Source: Streptomyces sp. NBC_00376
GTDB taxonomy: Bacteria; Actinomycetota; Actinomycetes; Streptomycetales; Streptomycetaceae
Length of the DNA stretch: 64,000 nt
Direction: 5' to 3'
Assembly: GCF_036077095.1 (NCBI RefSeq)
Contig: NZ_CP107961.1
Span: 496,001-560,000, forward strand
This document shows, in pieces, positions 33,661-42,210 of this stretch. The notes below the pieces were generated by a model, which saw only the letters and a program-made list of their open reading frames with translations, did not search any database and was not told where the DNA came from. The first letter of the stretch is position 1. Each line of letters starts with the position of its first letter. The position numbers and the translations under genes are program-made.

Positions 33661-34756
33661 CAAGCTGTGCGGCCGCCGTTACCAGCAGCGCCGCCATTGG
33701 CAGGGTCCAGCCGCCGGAGGCGCTGCGCAGCAGGCCGATGGCGAAGGGGCCGAGAGCGGCGACCAGGTAGCCGAGGGACTGGGACAGGCTGGACAGGGCG
33801 GTGGTCTCGGCGGGGCTGCTGCCGCTGTTGCCGATCACGGCCAGCACCAGCGGGAAGGAACACAGTCCCAGCCCGACCAGCAGGGCCCACATGACCGGCA
33901 GGTCCACCGGGGCAATGAGGAGTCCGGTGAATCCGGCGAGCATCGCCGCCGAGATGGCCATGAAGGCATGTCGCAGCCGGTCCGGCGCTCGGGCGAAGGC
34001 GAGTACCAGGAAGGTGGCCGGGATCCCGACGGCCTGGGACACCGCGAGGATGCCGCCCGCGCGGCCGCCGGACATGCCCTGGTCGGACAGCATCGTGGGC
34101 AGCCAGCCGATGATTGCGTAGCAGTTCAGTGCCTGGAGTGCGAAGTACGTGGTCACCAGTGCACCGAGCCGGGTGCGTGCCATCGTCCACGGCGAGATGT
34201 ACGTCCCGTTGGCGTCAGAGGAGGACGCAGGCCGGGCCTCGGGTGCCCGGACGAGCGCCCACATCAGCGTGGCGAGCAGCGCGGGCATCGCCCACACGGC
34301 CAGTCCCAGGGATGGGGAACCCGCCCACGCGGCGAGCGGTATGGCGACGGCCGCGCCCAGAGTCGAACCGAGGGCCATCACGGTGGTGTACACGCCGGTG
34401 AGCAGCGTGATCCTGGCCGGGAAGTGGGCCCGCAGCAGGGTCGGCAGCAGGACATTGCACAGGGCGAGGCCGGACATGCCGAGGACGGTTCCGCCGAGCA
34501 GAGCCCAGGTGGCGGGGATGCCGCGGAGAGTGAGCCCGGCCGTGAGGGCCGCGAGTGCGAGCAGCACGGTCCGCTCGGCTCCGAGACGTCTGGTGATGCG
34601 GCCCGTGAAGAAGCCGGCGGCGGCGAAGCTCAGGGTCGGCAGAGCAGGCAGTGCGGCGGCGGCCGCCGCACCGAATCCGAGGTCGGTCTGTAGGGCGTCG
34701 AGCAGGGCGGAGGCGCTGCTGATGCTGAGGCGGAGGTTCAGCGCGATGAGCACCAC
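33626..34756 (-). CDS. MFS transporter, CynX/NimT type (5' end possibly truncated)
   Basis: A second member of the family at 17381-18655. VVLIALNLRLSISSASALLDALQTDLGFGAAAAAALPALPTLSFAAAGFFTGRITRRLGAERTVLLAL covers helices 1-3, with NLR at the usual place; the second half begins GALVTTYFALQALNCYAIIGWLPTML. The protein keeps all of helices 2-12. The frame is open upstream of GTG 34756 to about 34830 (TTGRPFGRPRAAWLAGAG), which would complete helix 1, but no start is seen there and parB begins in the other direction, so the first codons may be lost. Its 3' end overlaps the truncated tpg by 35 bp: this gene was brought in between tpg and parB. Confidence 0.8.
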   Translation of the reverse strand: MVLIALNLRLSISSASALLDALQTDLGFGAAAAAALPALPTLSFAAAGFFTGRITRRLGAERTVLLALAALTAGLTLRGIPATWALLGGTVLGMSGLALCNVLLPTLLRAHFPARITLLTGVYTTVMALGSTLGAAVAIPLAAWAGSPSLGLAVWAMPALLATLMWALVRAPEARPASSSDANGTYISPWTMARTRLGALVTTYFALQALNCYAIIGWLPTMLSDQGMSGGRAGGILAVSQAVGIPATFLVLAFARAPDRLRHAFMAISAAMLAGFTGLLIAPVDLPVMWALLVGLGLCSFPLVLAVIGNSGSSPAETTALSSLSQSLGYLVAALGPFAIGLLRSASGGWTLPMAALLVTAAAQLVIGMALSTQRR

Positions 34757-34854
34757 GCCAGCTCCGGCGAGCCAGGCGGCGCGTGGGCGGCCGAAGGGCC
34801 TGCCGGTGGTGGGAGTGAAGCACCCCCGGCAGCAGCAAGCCCACCCTGGTTCAC

Positions 34855-35880
34855 GTGGCGCCCGACCAGGTGGCGCCCACCCCCCTCAACCCCCGCCAGG
34901 ACTTCGACCCAGTCAAGCTCGAAGAGCTCGGCAACAGCATGCGCACCGGGCAGCTTCAGCCGTGCGTCGGGATCACCCGGGCCCGCTATATCAAGCTGTT
35001 CCCCGAACACGAGGAACTTCTGCCGGACTGCCGGATCGTCATGGCCGCAGGGGAGCGGCGATGGAAGGCTGCCATCCACGTCGGACTCCCTACGCTCGAC
35101 GTACACGTCCGCGAGGACATCGCCGAGTCCCGCGTCAGGTTCCTCGCAGCTGTTCTCACAGAGAACGTCGAGCGGTCGAACTTCAACTACATCGAAGAAG
35201 CCCGTGGCCTTCAGCAGATGCTGGAGATGACCAACGGCAACCAGACACAGGCTGCAGAGAAGCTGCAGAAGTCGAAGCAGTGGTTCAGCCAGCGCATCGG
35301 TCTGTTGCGCCTCTCCGAGGAGATGCAAGAACTCGTCATCTCCGGCGAGCTCAAGGCCTTTCGCGACATGCGGATGTACTCGGCCATGCCGCCCAGCGAT
35401 CAGCTCGCCGCGTGGAAAGCCGATCGGATGGCTGCGAAGCAGAAGGCGGACAGGAAGGGATCCCCCACGCCTGCCCCTAGCCCCATGCCGGCCCCCGGCC
35501 CCGCGCCTGCGAGAGAGACCGCCGCACCGGCACCCAAACCTGAGCCTGTGTATACCGCGGTATACACACCCTCCAGTTCGGAAGCAGGCTCAGAGCAGCC
35601 CGAGCCGCGCGCAGAAGAGCCCCTGTCAGCCGAATCACCGGGCACTGTCCCGCGCGAAGCATTGCCCGTCCCTGTGCCACGCGACGCTGCTCCTGAATCG
35701 CCGGAAGTCGAGCCGACCCCTGCCGCCCCACAGCAGATGCAGGCCCTGGCCGCCAACTGGGAAAGGTGGTTTGACCGGCTGATGGAGGAGCTGTCCGAGC
35801 TGGACCGGCACATGCTGACGAAGAAGCTCCAGCGCGTGATGCTGAGTGAGACGAGCCGGGTCGAAGGCTCCCAGGCATAG
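34855..35880 (+). CDS. parB: ParB-like partition protein, N terminus lost
   Basis: ParB proteins load on centromere sites and direct segregation with ParA. The sequence in frame from about 34826 (TPGSSKPTLVHVAPDQVAPTPLNPRQDFDPVKLEELGNSMRTGQLQPCVG) is the ParB N-domain, followed by RIVMAAGERRWKAAIHVGLPTLDVHV (the GERR nucleotide-binding box), FLAAVLTENVERSNFNYIEEARGLQQML and the helix-turn-helix NGNQTQAAEKLQKSKQWFSQRIGLLRLSEEMQELV. A long Pro/Ala/Glu linker follows, then a C-terminal dimer helix (WERWFDRLMEELSELDRHMLTKKLQRVML). The real start lies upstream of the MFS junction; GTG 34855 would give a nearly complete protein. No parA is in the window. Confidence 0.85.
   Translation: MAPDQVAPTPLNPRQDFDPVKLEELGNSMRTGQLQPCVGITRARYIKLFPEHEELLPDCRIVMAAGERRWKAAIHVGLPTLDVHVREDIAESRVRFLAAVLTENVERSNFNYIEEARGLQQMLEMTNGNQTQAAEKLQKSKQWFSQRIGLLRLSEEMQELVISGELKAFRDMRMYSAMPPSDQLAAWKADRMAAKQKADRKGSPTPAPSPMPAPGPAPARETAAPAPKPEPVYTAVYTPSSSEAGSEQPEPRAEEPLSAESPGTVPREALPVPVPRDAAPESPEVEPTPAAPQQMQALAANWERWFDRLMEELSELDRHMLTKKLQRVMLSETSRVEGSQA
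35548..35567. promoter_or_regulatory. 20-bp perfect palindrome inside parB
   Basis: GTGTATACCGCGGTATACAC is a perfect palindrome with unusual AT content for this genome. It encodes VYTAVYT in the linker of ParB, where sequence is otherwise unconstrained. A centromere (parS-like) or autoregulatory site for this ParB is a reasonable inference; it differs from the chromosomal Streptomyces parS. Confidence 0.55.
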
Positions 35881-36179
35881 CGTCAAGCGTCATTGGCGGC
35901 CCCGTTCTCTCGCTTGATGGTGGGGGAGTGGAGCCGGCTTGTCGTGGCAGTTGGATCTGGTGGGCACCCGCGTCTGCCGAGGCTCTTCAGTTAAATGAGT
36001 GCGGTCTGGGGTCTCGCACACGCAGGTCGACCAGTTCACGTTGAAGACTCGCGATGACCTCGCCGCTCGTTCACGCTCGGACGGGCGTGAACGGCTGAGG
36101 TGCTAACGGCGTTTGCACCTCAGCCAGTACTACGGCGGCAGCCGAGATGGGTGCGCGCGGAGGGCTCGTAGAGTCGATC
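35881..36179. other. intergenic stretch with a terminator
   Basis: About 300 bp between convergent genes. It contains the 10-bp stem-loop at 36094-36124 and otherwise nothing I recognise. Confidence 0.4.
36094..36124. terminator. stem-loop between parB and a convergent pseudogene
   Basis: GCTGAGGTGC (36094-36103) and GCACCTCAGC (36115-36124) form a perfect 10-bp stem with an 11-nt loop. Confidence 0.6.
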
Positions 36180-36690
36180 AGCCGGTGCTGGACCTGTGCA
36201 CGGTTTGTTCCCAGAGGTTCAGTCCTGCGCGGAGGAGTTCGCGCAAGGCCGCGGTCTCCTCGTCCGTCCAGGCTCCCTCGCCAGCGGTCGGTTCGAGAGC
36301 TTCGCCGCCGAAGATCTTTTCGTAGGCGCTGTTGTGGATTGATCCTTGAGAGGGGAGGGGTGGGCCGGCCTTAAGGCTGTGGGAGAGGTCTTCGAAGAAG
36401 TTCCACGCGTCCAGCAGCAGTCCTGCCGGGACCGAGCCAGGCTAGGGGGCTCGACCCATCGCCGTGCGACGCCCAGATCGAGAGTGCCTTCGTCCTCCCA
36501 GACGAGCTCCCAGCCGTTGCGATCAATCACAGTATTCCTGCAGCGTCTTGGGGTCATGGAACGCGAGGAGTCTTCCGAGTTCGTCAACGGCGAGCTCATC
36601 GGCAGCATCGTCCTCTCCTGGCCGCCAGACCAGCGCCAGGTCCCCTCTCCTGGTCGTGATTGGGTACGGATAGTAGTCAGCCATACAGGG
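36180..36690 (-). pseudogene. hypothetical protein broken by frameshifts
   Basis: Read leftward across three frames: MADYYPYPITTRRGDLALVWRPGEDDAADELAVDELGRLLAFHDPKTLQEYCD (ATG about 36684), then DRNGWELVWEDEGTLDLGVARRWVEPP, then GLLLDAWNFFEDLSHSLKAGPPLPSQGSIHNSAYEKIFGGEALEPTAGEGAWTDEETAALRELLRAGLNLWEQTVH. Together they make one protein of about 165 aa. Breaks are near 36525 (a TGA where a codon was lost) and 36430. I recognise the shape as a common streptomycete hypothetical protein but no function is known. Confidence 0.65.
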
Positions 36691-36749
36691 TCTCCCTGGT
36701 GCTGCGGCGGCACCTGCCACGTGGGTCATCCTGCCTGCAGTGATCGTCG

Positions 36750-37090
36750 TGTGGTGACTTCGGATCAGGTGGAGCCGTGGGGTGCGGAGCTGGCGGGTCT
36801 GAGGTCGCGGGGCGCTGGGTGCTTCGAGCGGTCGGAGCCGCGGGCGACGGCGGTCGCCTATGTGAGGGGGTGCTGGCGGAGGTGCCGCGCAAGAACGGGT
36901 GGCAGTTGGCTGAGCAGGCCGATGCCGCGATGCCCTGGTCGACGCAGCGGCTGCTGGGGGGCATACCGCTGGGATGCAGACGGGGTCCGCGATGTGGTGC
37001 TGTCCTACGTGGTCGAGCGTCTGGGCGAGGCCGGCGCGGTGCTGGTCCTGGATGAGACGGGGTTCCAGCCCATGACCACGACGGCCTGAC
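36750..37090 (+). pseudogene. IS701 family transposase N-terminal fragment
   Basis: The frames combine to VTSDQVEPWGAELAGLRSR.CFERSEPRATAVAYVRG, LAEVPRKNGWQLAEQADAAMPWSTQRLLGGI and WDADGVRDVVLSYVVERLGEAGAVLVLDETGF, the start of an IS701 transposase up to and including the first catalytic Asp (LDETGF). Frameshifts fall near 36830, 36890 and 36965. The remaining two thirds are gone. It is a different copy from the one at 23154-24534, which has diverged sequence. Confidence 0.75.
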
Positions 37091-37654
37091 AGAAGTGCCG
37101 CGTCCTCGTTCTGCCGCCTGGTGGGGGAGCGGGGCCGTTGTCGTGTCAGACCAGTTCCGGTCGAGATCAGCCTCGCTGGCCCACCAAGCAGGTCGGCTGC
37201 AGGGACAAGGCGGCCCCATCAGAGGGTCACAGTGCCTCGGCCGTTGCCTGCACCGCTACCGGAGGTACGCGAACCCTCTGATGTGATGACTGAGGCCTAT
37301 GGCCTCCGGTTTCTCCGGCGACGTGGTGTGCGGCCAGAACGGCAAGGTAGCCAGGGCTCTGGCCGCCCCAGGGCTGTTCGAGGTGCACGGCCGGAGTGGT
37401 AGCGGGGGAGTGGACGGGGTCGATGAGGCCAGGGGGGAATCTGCAGCTCGTGCATGGTGCCGTCGCCGACGGCGGAGTTGCGAGGCATGCGGTGCCCCCG
37501 CGGAATGCGGCTATGTCAGCGGCCACGCCGGAACCCGTCCAGGTGTCGGGGCTGGAGAGTGTCGGTCCTGCAGGGCGAGGCTCGCTCGGAGAGTGCTGGC
37601 CGCACACCCTGACCGACCACGAAAAGAACTTCACGGACTACACCGGGTCTGGGC
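37091..37654. other. intergenic stretch, nothing recognised
   Basis: No credible gene in 560 bp. One feature is an 11-bp inverted repeat, CATCAGAGGGT (37217-37227) and ACCCTCTGATG (37273-37283), which might be an operator or an insertion scar. Confidence 0.4.
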
Positions 37655-38749
37655 ATGATTCCCACCGTGCATGTGGACAGGAACCATCGCGGGCAGGGAC
37701 GGTACTCGCTGACGGACACAGGAAGCGGCCATGTCTGGGGTGTCTGCGCCGAGGTGGAGGGATTGTTCCGGGAACCCCTGCGCGGGACGTACGAACTGTT
37801 CGGCTGGGTTCCGGACGGAGCTGAGGTGCGCGGCTGGGTCGGCAGCCGGGTGTGGTTGGTGCCGGAGGACAGGACGCTCGATGCCTGGCTGCTGGAGGAC
37901 GCGGAGAGCCTCGGTCGGCCCCCAGGAACGGACGGTCTCGTGCTCACCGGTCTGGACGACTACGAGGGCCCGCCCGAGGGGCACCGGGCTCCTGTCCGAC
38001 TGCACGACGGGTACCGGTGGCTGGGCTCCTGCCGGGAGTTCGCCCGCGTTCTGTCGCCCGAGCAAGTGGAACCTCCGGTCGTCCTGCGGGGGCTCGCCCC
38101 GAGTTATCGGCTACGGCGGGCACTGGCTACGGGCACCCGGCGCACGCTGGACCTGGAGGAGGTCTGGCTGGAGATACGAGACGACCGGGGCGAATCGCTC
38201 ACCGACCGGCTGCTGCGACCCAAAGTCCGTACGTGGCAGCCGTCCTCCCTCAGGACGGACCTGATTGATCTGGAACTCGACGGATACATCGCACCCGTAC
38301 CGGGATACGCCCGGCCCGTCTGGGAGCGCTGGCTTGCCGGCCCGCCGGACGCCCCTGGCGCCTGGACCAGGCTCGAAACCCGCCAGCGTGGGGCCTGGCT
38401 CGATCTCGTCCGGGAGCGGGGCTGTCGTCTCAAGCACCAGCACCGGGAGGCCGGACACACGTACGAGCTGGACGGTCGGCACATCACCGACGAACCGGGC
38501 CTCTACCTGGCACTCGGCGAGGCCGTCAACGGGCCGGGCGGCTACTTCGGCGGCTGCGTGGACGCCCTCGTGGACTGTCTGCGCGGCAACTTCGGCTACA
38601 CCGCCCCCGCGACCTTGCTCTGGCGGGACGCTGCGACTGCGCGCGAGCACCTGTCCCGCGTCTTGACACCAGAGGGCGAGCAGTATGACCAGGTTGCCCT
38701 GGTGCTCGAAGTCCTGACCGAGGGCAGGATGCACGTGGCCCTCACGTGA
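37655..38749 (+). CDS. barstar-domain protein with a long N-terminal region
   Basis: A 364-aa protein. The last 90 residues are a barstar fold: YELDGRHITDEPGLYLALGEAVNGPGGYFGGCVDALVDCLRGNFGYTAPATLLWRDAATAREHL, matching LdG..I.d...ly.al.e.l..P.yfG.NlDAL.DcL......p..L.Wr.s. Barstar inhibits secreted ribonucleases such as barnase, so this is likely an immunity or self-protection protein. The N-terminal 250 residues are beta-rich (YELFGWVPDGAEVRGWVGSRVWLVPED, LIDLELDGYIAPVP) and not recognised; plain barstars have only about 90-150 aa. No barnase-like gene is adjacent. The start ATG 37655 has no strong ribosome site. Confidence 0.8.
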   Translation: MIPTVHVDRNHRGQGRYSLTDTGSGHVWGVCAEVEGLFREPLRGTYELFGWVPDGAEVRGWVGSRVWLVPEDRTLDAWLLEDAESLGRPPGTDGLVLTGLDDYEGPPEGHRAPVRLHDGYRWLGSCREFARVLSPEQVEPPVVLRGLAPSYRLRRALATGTRRTLDLEEVWLEIRDDRGESLTDRLLRPKVRTWQPSSLRTDLIDLELDGYIAPVPGYARPVWERWLAGPPDAPGAWTRLETRQRGAWLDLVRERGCRLKHQHREAGHTYELDGRHITDEPGLYLALGEAVNGPGGYFGGCVDALVDCLRGNFGYTAPATLLWRDAATAREHLSRVLTPEGEQYDQVALVLEVLTEGRMHVALT

Positions 38750-38851
38750 ATTGGCCGCGCTGCCGCAGTAGTGACTCAACACTGCTGCCGCACCTTCGGG
38801 CCACTTACGCGCCTGACAGAGCCGAGCCGTGTGAAGGTGCCGACGGATGTA

Positions 38852-39247
38852 TCAGACAGCGCCGGACAACCTGTGCCACCAGTGACCACAACCGTTCGAG
38901 CAGTAGCGTTCGCGACGTCGCCCGTCGGCGATCGCGAGCACCGCGACCAGCAGTCGGAACGCCTTCCTACGTTCGTCGCGAGCAGTGAGAGAAGCGATCT
39001 TCCCAAGTTGATCGTTGATCCGACCGCGCGTGATCCGCACCGCCGGCGTGTGCGTCGGGCGCAGACCGGCACGACGGATGCTCCGGTCCGTCCTCTGCGA
39101 CGGCGCGCGCCTGGACAAGTGGTGGCGCAGAAACAGCAGCGCTTCGGACTGCTCCTCCGGGCCGAGTGCGTCGAACCACGCGATGCCCTGAGACATCGGG
39201 CGGAGCCCCTGGGTAAGTTCGTTGAGCATGACGACGCGTTCGGTCAC
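38852..39247 (-). CDS. DUF5958 family protein
   Basis: A 131-aa protein: MTERVVMLNELTQGLRPMSQGIAWFDALGPEEQSEALLFLRHHL ... SIRRAGLRPTHTPAVRITRGRINDQLGKIASLTARDERRKAFRLLVAVLAIADGRRRERYCSNGCGHWWHRL. This is the DUF5958 pattern (NELAQGL+PM.QG..WF..L....Q......L...), helical and intracellular. The ending RRRERYC..GC.H.WH may bind a metal. Residues 47-58 look as if read in a shifted frame (the neighbouring frame gives LVQARAVAEDGPE), so two compensating indels are likely. Function unknown. Confidence 0.8.
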   Translation of the reverse strand: MTERVVMLNELTQGLRPMSQGIAWFDALGPEEQSEALLFLRHHLSRRAPSQRTDRSIRRAGLRPTHTPAVRITRGRINDQLGKIASLTARDERRKAFRLLVAVLAIADGRRRERYCSNGCGHWWHRLSGAV

Positions 39248-40189
39248 GGCTGCTTCCCAGTAGACAAGCGGCGCTTCGCCGCGGAGCTGAGGTCAGTGGA
39301 ACCAGGCGGCGGGTCGTATAACCGCACCCTCCCTACCCATACGGAGCAGTCAATGCCCGTTCAGGACAGACGAAATCGACTGTGCGGCTTCCTGGCGGCC
39401 TGTCAGCGGTCCGGATATCTCGTCATACCAGCCCCTTGCTAGCAGGCCGCCAGCACCGCCATTCTGTCGGTCGCTTTTAGTGTGAGATGCGACTTTTCAT
39501 CGGTTTCAATCATAGTTTCGACTCGAACGGAACAGCCTTGTCAGTAGCGAGCCGCGCACCTTCGGCCACGGCGGACAGCTGGGCTTCTGTCACACGCGCA
39601 GTCGACGGTCAAGAACGGGCTGCACGCCCGCCACCGGCCTCCTGGCTTCACCGCCCCGCCCAAGGCGTCCTCGCCCGGCCGGAAGCGCGCGGGGTCGCAG
39701 TTTCATGAACATGTAAGCGTGGGAACTCAGGCTCGGTTCGGTGCGGGCACGTCGAGTTGATGAGGCTTCGCAAAAACGTCCTACGGCGAGGAGGGCGAGA
39801 TCGGGCCAGCCGCCGAGGGCCGCTAACTTCGTCTTCCCGGCGACGATGCGCCGCGCGTGCTGGGTCGCGGCAGACCTATACAGGAACGCTCGAACGGCAC
39901 GACGGCCGTCAGTTCGCCGAGGTGATCGGGGGCGAACCTCCCCGCGGCCACGGTCACCGTACGAGTGATAGCCGTCAGCGGCGACGGCAGGACAGAATGC
40001 AACAGCAACGGAGCTCCTCGGGAACAAGCTGTCTTGGTCGACTGCCTGTACCAACGAGCTCCGTTGCGCTTTGCCCTCGACCCCTCAACGCACTTGCGTG
40101 ACCTGCGGAAACGCTAACTACCCGGCCTTGGGGGAAGGCCCCACGTCCCGACTGGCGGCCCTCGACCTCGCAGCATGAGACCAATTGGG
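39248..40189. other. intergenic stretch, nothing recognised
   Basis: Over 900 bp with no credible gene. A minus-strand open frame at 39590-40054 has no recognisable motif and atypical composition, and I reject it. The region is relatively AT-rich at 39460-39560. It ends in an IS3 remnant at 40190. Confidence 0.45.
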
Positions 40190-40287
40190 CAACAGGGTCA
40201 TCGAGAGCTGGTACAACTTGCACCGACTGCACAGCAGCCTCGGCTACCGCAGCCCCGCCGACTACGAGACCGCACTGGCGGCCTGAC
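40190..40287 (+). pseudogene. IS3 family transposase C-terminal scrap
   Basis: The last 32 codons of an IS3 OrfB: GNRVIESWYNLHRLHSSLGYRSPADYETALAA followed by TGA. The downstream sequence GTGTCCGTCAAAGCGG (about 40300-40316) is of the type found at the right end of such elements. Nothing upstream is left. Confidence 0.75.
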
Positions 40288-40411
40288 CACCACACCAAGG
40301 GTGTCCGTCAAAGCGGAACAAGCTCAGATCTTCTCTGGCAAGAACAAGTGCGCCGCCCAGAAGTGGGTGCGAAACACGTTGGCCGCCCCGTCCCGCGCGC
40401 CACCGTGGCGC

Positions 40412-42055
40412 TCACGCGTCGCCGTTCGACCAGACCTGACGGGCGCCGACCCACGTGGCGCGCACCGGAACGGCCGCGAGGGCGTCGGGGGCGGTGGCGA
40501 ACAGGTCTTGGCCGAGCACGGTGAAGTCGGCCAGGTATCCGGGAGCGATGCGGCCCTTGAGGTGGGACTCGCCTGTGGCGCGCGCGGAGCCGACGGTGTA
40601 GACGCTCAGAGCCTCACGCACCGTCAGGGCTCGGTCGGCGCCGAGGACATCGCCCTCGCTGGTGCGCCGGGTGACCATCGTCTGGAGTGCGAGCAGCGGC
40701 TCGAGGGGACCCGCCGGGTGGTCGGACGAGCCCGCGACGACGACGCCGGCGTCCAGAAAGGAGCGGTGGTCACTGACCCGTTCGGCGCGCGCGTCACCGT
40801 AGTAGCGGCGCAGCTTGGAGCCGTGCCCGTGGACGAATGCGCCGAACGGCACAGGGGTGACCTCTGCGGCGCGGATCCGCCGGACCAGGTTCTCGTCGAC
40901 GAGGGAGCAGTGCTCGATGCGGTGGTTGATCCGCTGCTCGGGGTGGGCGGCGCGGGCTGCCTCAATTGCGTCGAGGACCTGAGAGACAGCCAGGTCGCCG
41001 TTGGCGTGCACGCCGACGCGCAGGCCTGCGGCGTGCAGGGCAAGCACCGCGTCGGCGAGCTCGGCCTCGTCCAGGAGCTGAATGCCGTTGGCGGACCCGG
41101 TCTCGGCCGGGTAGGGGTCGCGGCACAGGCAGGTGCCCCCGGCCAGCGCGCCATCCATGATGATCTTGACGCCGACGATGCGCAGCCACTCGTCGCCGAA
41201 ACCGGCGTGCAGGCCCGCGTGGCGCAGGGCGTCCGCATAGCGATGCCACAGGAGGGTGCCCACCCGCATGGTCAGCCGGCCGCGCTCGCGCATGTGCTGA
41301 TAGGTGCGCAGTGCGGCCGGGGGGGTCACGGCGTCGCAGACGGAGGTGATGCCGGCGGCGTGGTAGGCGGTGAAGACGTCGGCCAGCGGTTCGAGCAGGG
41401 CCTCGGGCGCTTCCTGCGGGAGCAGGGCGGCTTCGCCGGAGGCACGGTAGAGCTGGTCGAACCAGGTCCGCTCGTAGAGCCAGCCGTCCAGTCGGCCCGT
41501 CGTGTCGCGGCCCAGGTCGCCGCCGGTCTGGGGGCCGCTGCCGTCGTGCAGACCGGTCAGCGTCAGCGCCGCGGAACCGGCGACCGCCATGTGGAACGAG
41601 AAGTGGATCACCAGGACCGGGTGGCGGGTGGTGATCGCGTCGATCGCGGCGCGATCGAGGCGGCCGTCGGGGTCGGCGGCAGGGTTGTAGCCCTGGACGA
41701 CGATCCATCGGCCCGGCTCGGTGGCGGCCACTCGCGCCGCGAGCCGCTCCCGGGGGGTTCCGGCGCCCGCCCCCAGGTCGAGCCGGAGAGCGGCGTTGGC
41801 CACCTCCATGGGGTGGCAGTGCGCGTCGTGGAAGCCGGGCACCAGGTGGGCATCGCCCAGATCGACGGTCTCGGCGCCCGGCAGTGCCGCGTACGCCTCG
41901 GCTGCCTCGCCGACTGCGGCGATCCTCTCGCCGACGGTGGCGAGGACCTGGGCATCGGCCTCGCCGTCCAGGGTGGTGATACGGCGGGCCCGGACGATGC
42001 GCACAGGCGCGGGAGGGGCGACGGGGCCGTGCTGCCGGTTGATCGCGGTGGTCAT
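40412..42055 (-). CDS. YtcJ-like amidohydrolase (Amidohydro_3)
   Basis: A 547-aa metal-dependent hydrolase. Near the N terminus is VRIVRARRITTLDGEADAQVLATVGERIAAVGEAAEAYAALPGAETVDLGDAHLVPGFHDAHCHPMEVA, with the metal-binding HxH as HCH. LRVGVHANGDLAVSQVLDAIEAA and NHRIEHCSLVDENLVRRI carry the further His residues, and VVAGSSDHPAGPLEPLLALQTMV the final Asp. YtcJ-type enzymes hydrolyse N-substituted formamides and related amides. ATG 42055 is chosen because homology begins MTTAINRQHGPVAP; there is an AAGGAGA upstream. It is the last gene of an SSS symporter operon, 155 bp after it. Confidence 0.9.
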   Translation of the reverse strand: MTTAINRQHGPVAPPAPVRIVRARRITTLDGEADAQVLATVGERIAAVGEAAEAYAALPGAETVDLGDAHLVPGFHDAHCHPMEVANAALRLDLGAGAGTPRERLAARVAATEPGRWIVVQGYNPAADPDGRLDRAAIDAITTRHPVLVIHFSFHMAVAGSAALTLTGLHDGSGPQTGGDLGRDTTGRLDGWLYERTWFDQLYRASGEAALLPQEAPEALLEPLADVFTAYHAAGITSVCDAVTPPAALRTYQHMRERGRLTMRVGTLLWHRYADALRHAGLHAGFGDEWLRIVGVKIIMDGALAGGTCLCRDPYPAETGSANGIQLLDEAELADAVLALHAAGLRVGVHANGDLAVSQVLDAIEAARAAHPEQRINHRIEHCSLVDENLVRRIRAAEVTPVPFGAFVHGHGSKLRRYYGDARAERVSDHRSFLDAGVVVAGSSDHPAGPLEPLLALQTMVTRRTSEGDVLGADRALTVREALSVYTVGSARATGESHLKGRIAPGYLADFTVLGQDLFATAPDALAAVPVRATWVGARQVWSNGDA

Positions 42056-42210
42056 ACGTTCGGTCTCCTTCTTGTGCCTTGTTCCCGTACGGCTGGACAT
42101 GTCGCCGAGGACGGCGGCCGGACGGGAACGAGGGGGGCGGTGCGGTGGTGCGGCGACGTCCGGCGGACGGTCGCTCGTGACGGTGTGTCTTCGGGGAAGG
42201 GACTGCGAGG

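Noticed and set aside
39590..40054. A 154-codon minus-strand open frame in the 0.9-kb gap.
   Set aside because: No motif, no ribosome site, Arg/Ala-rich composition typical of random high-GC frames.
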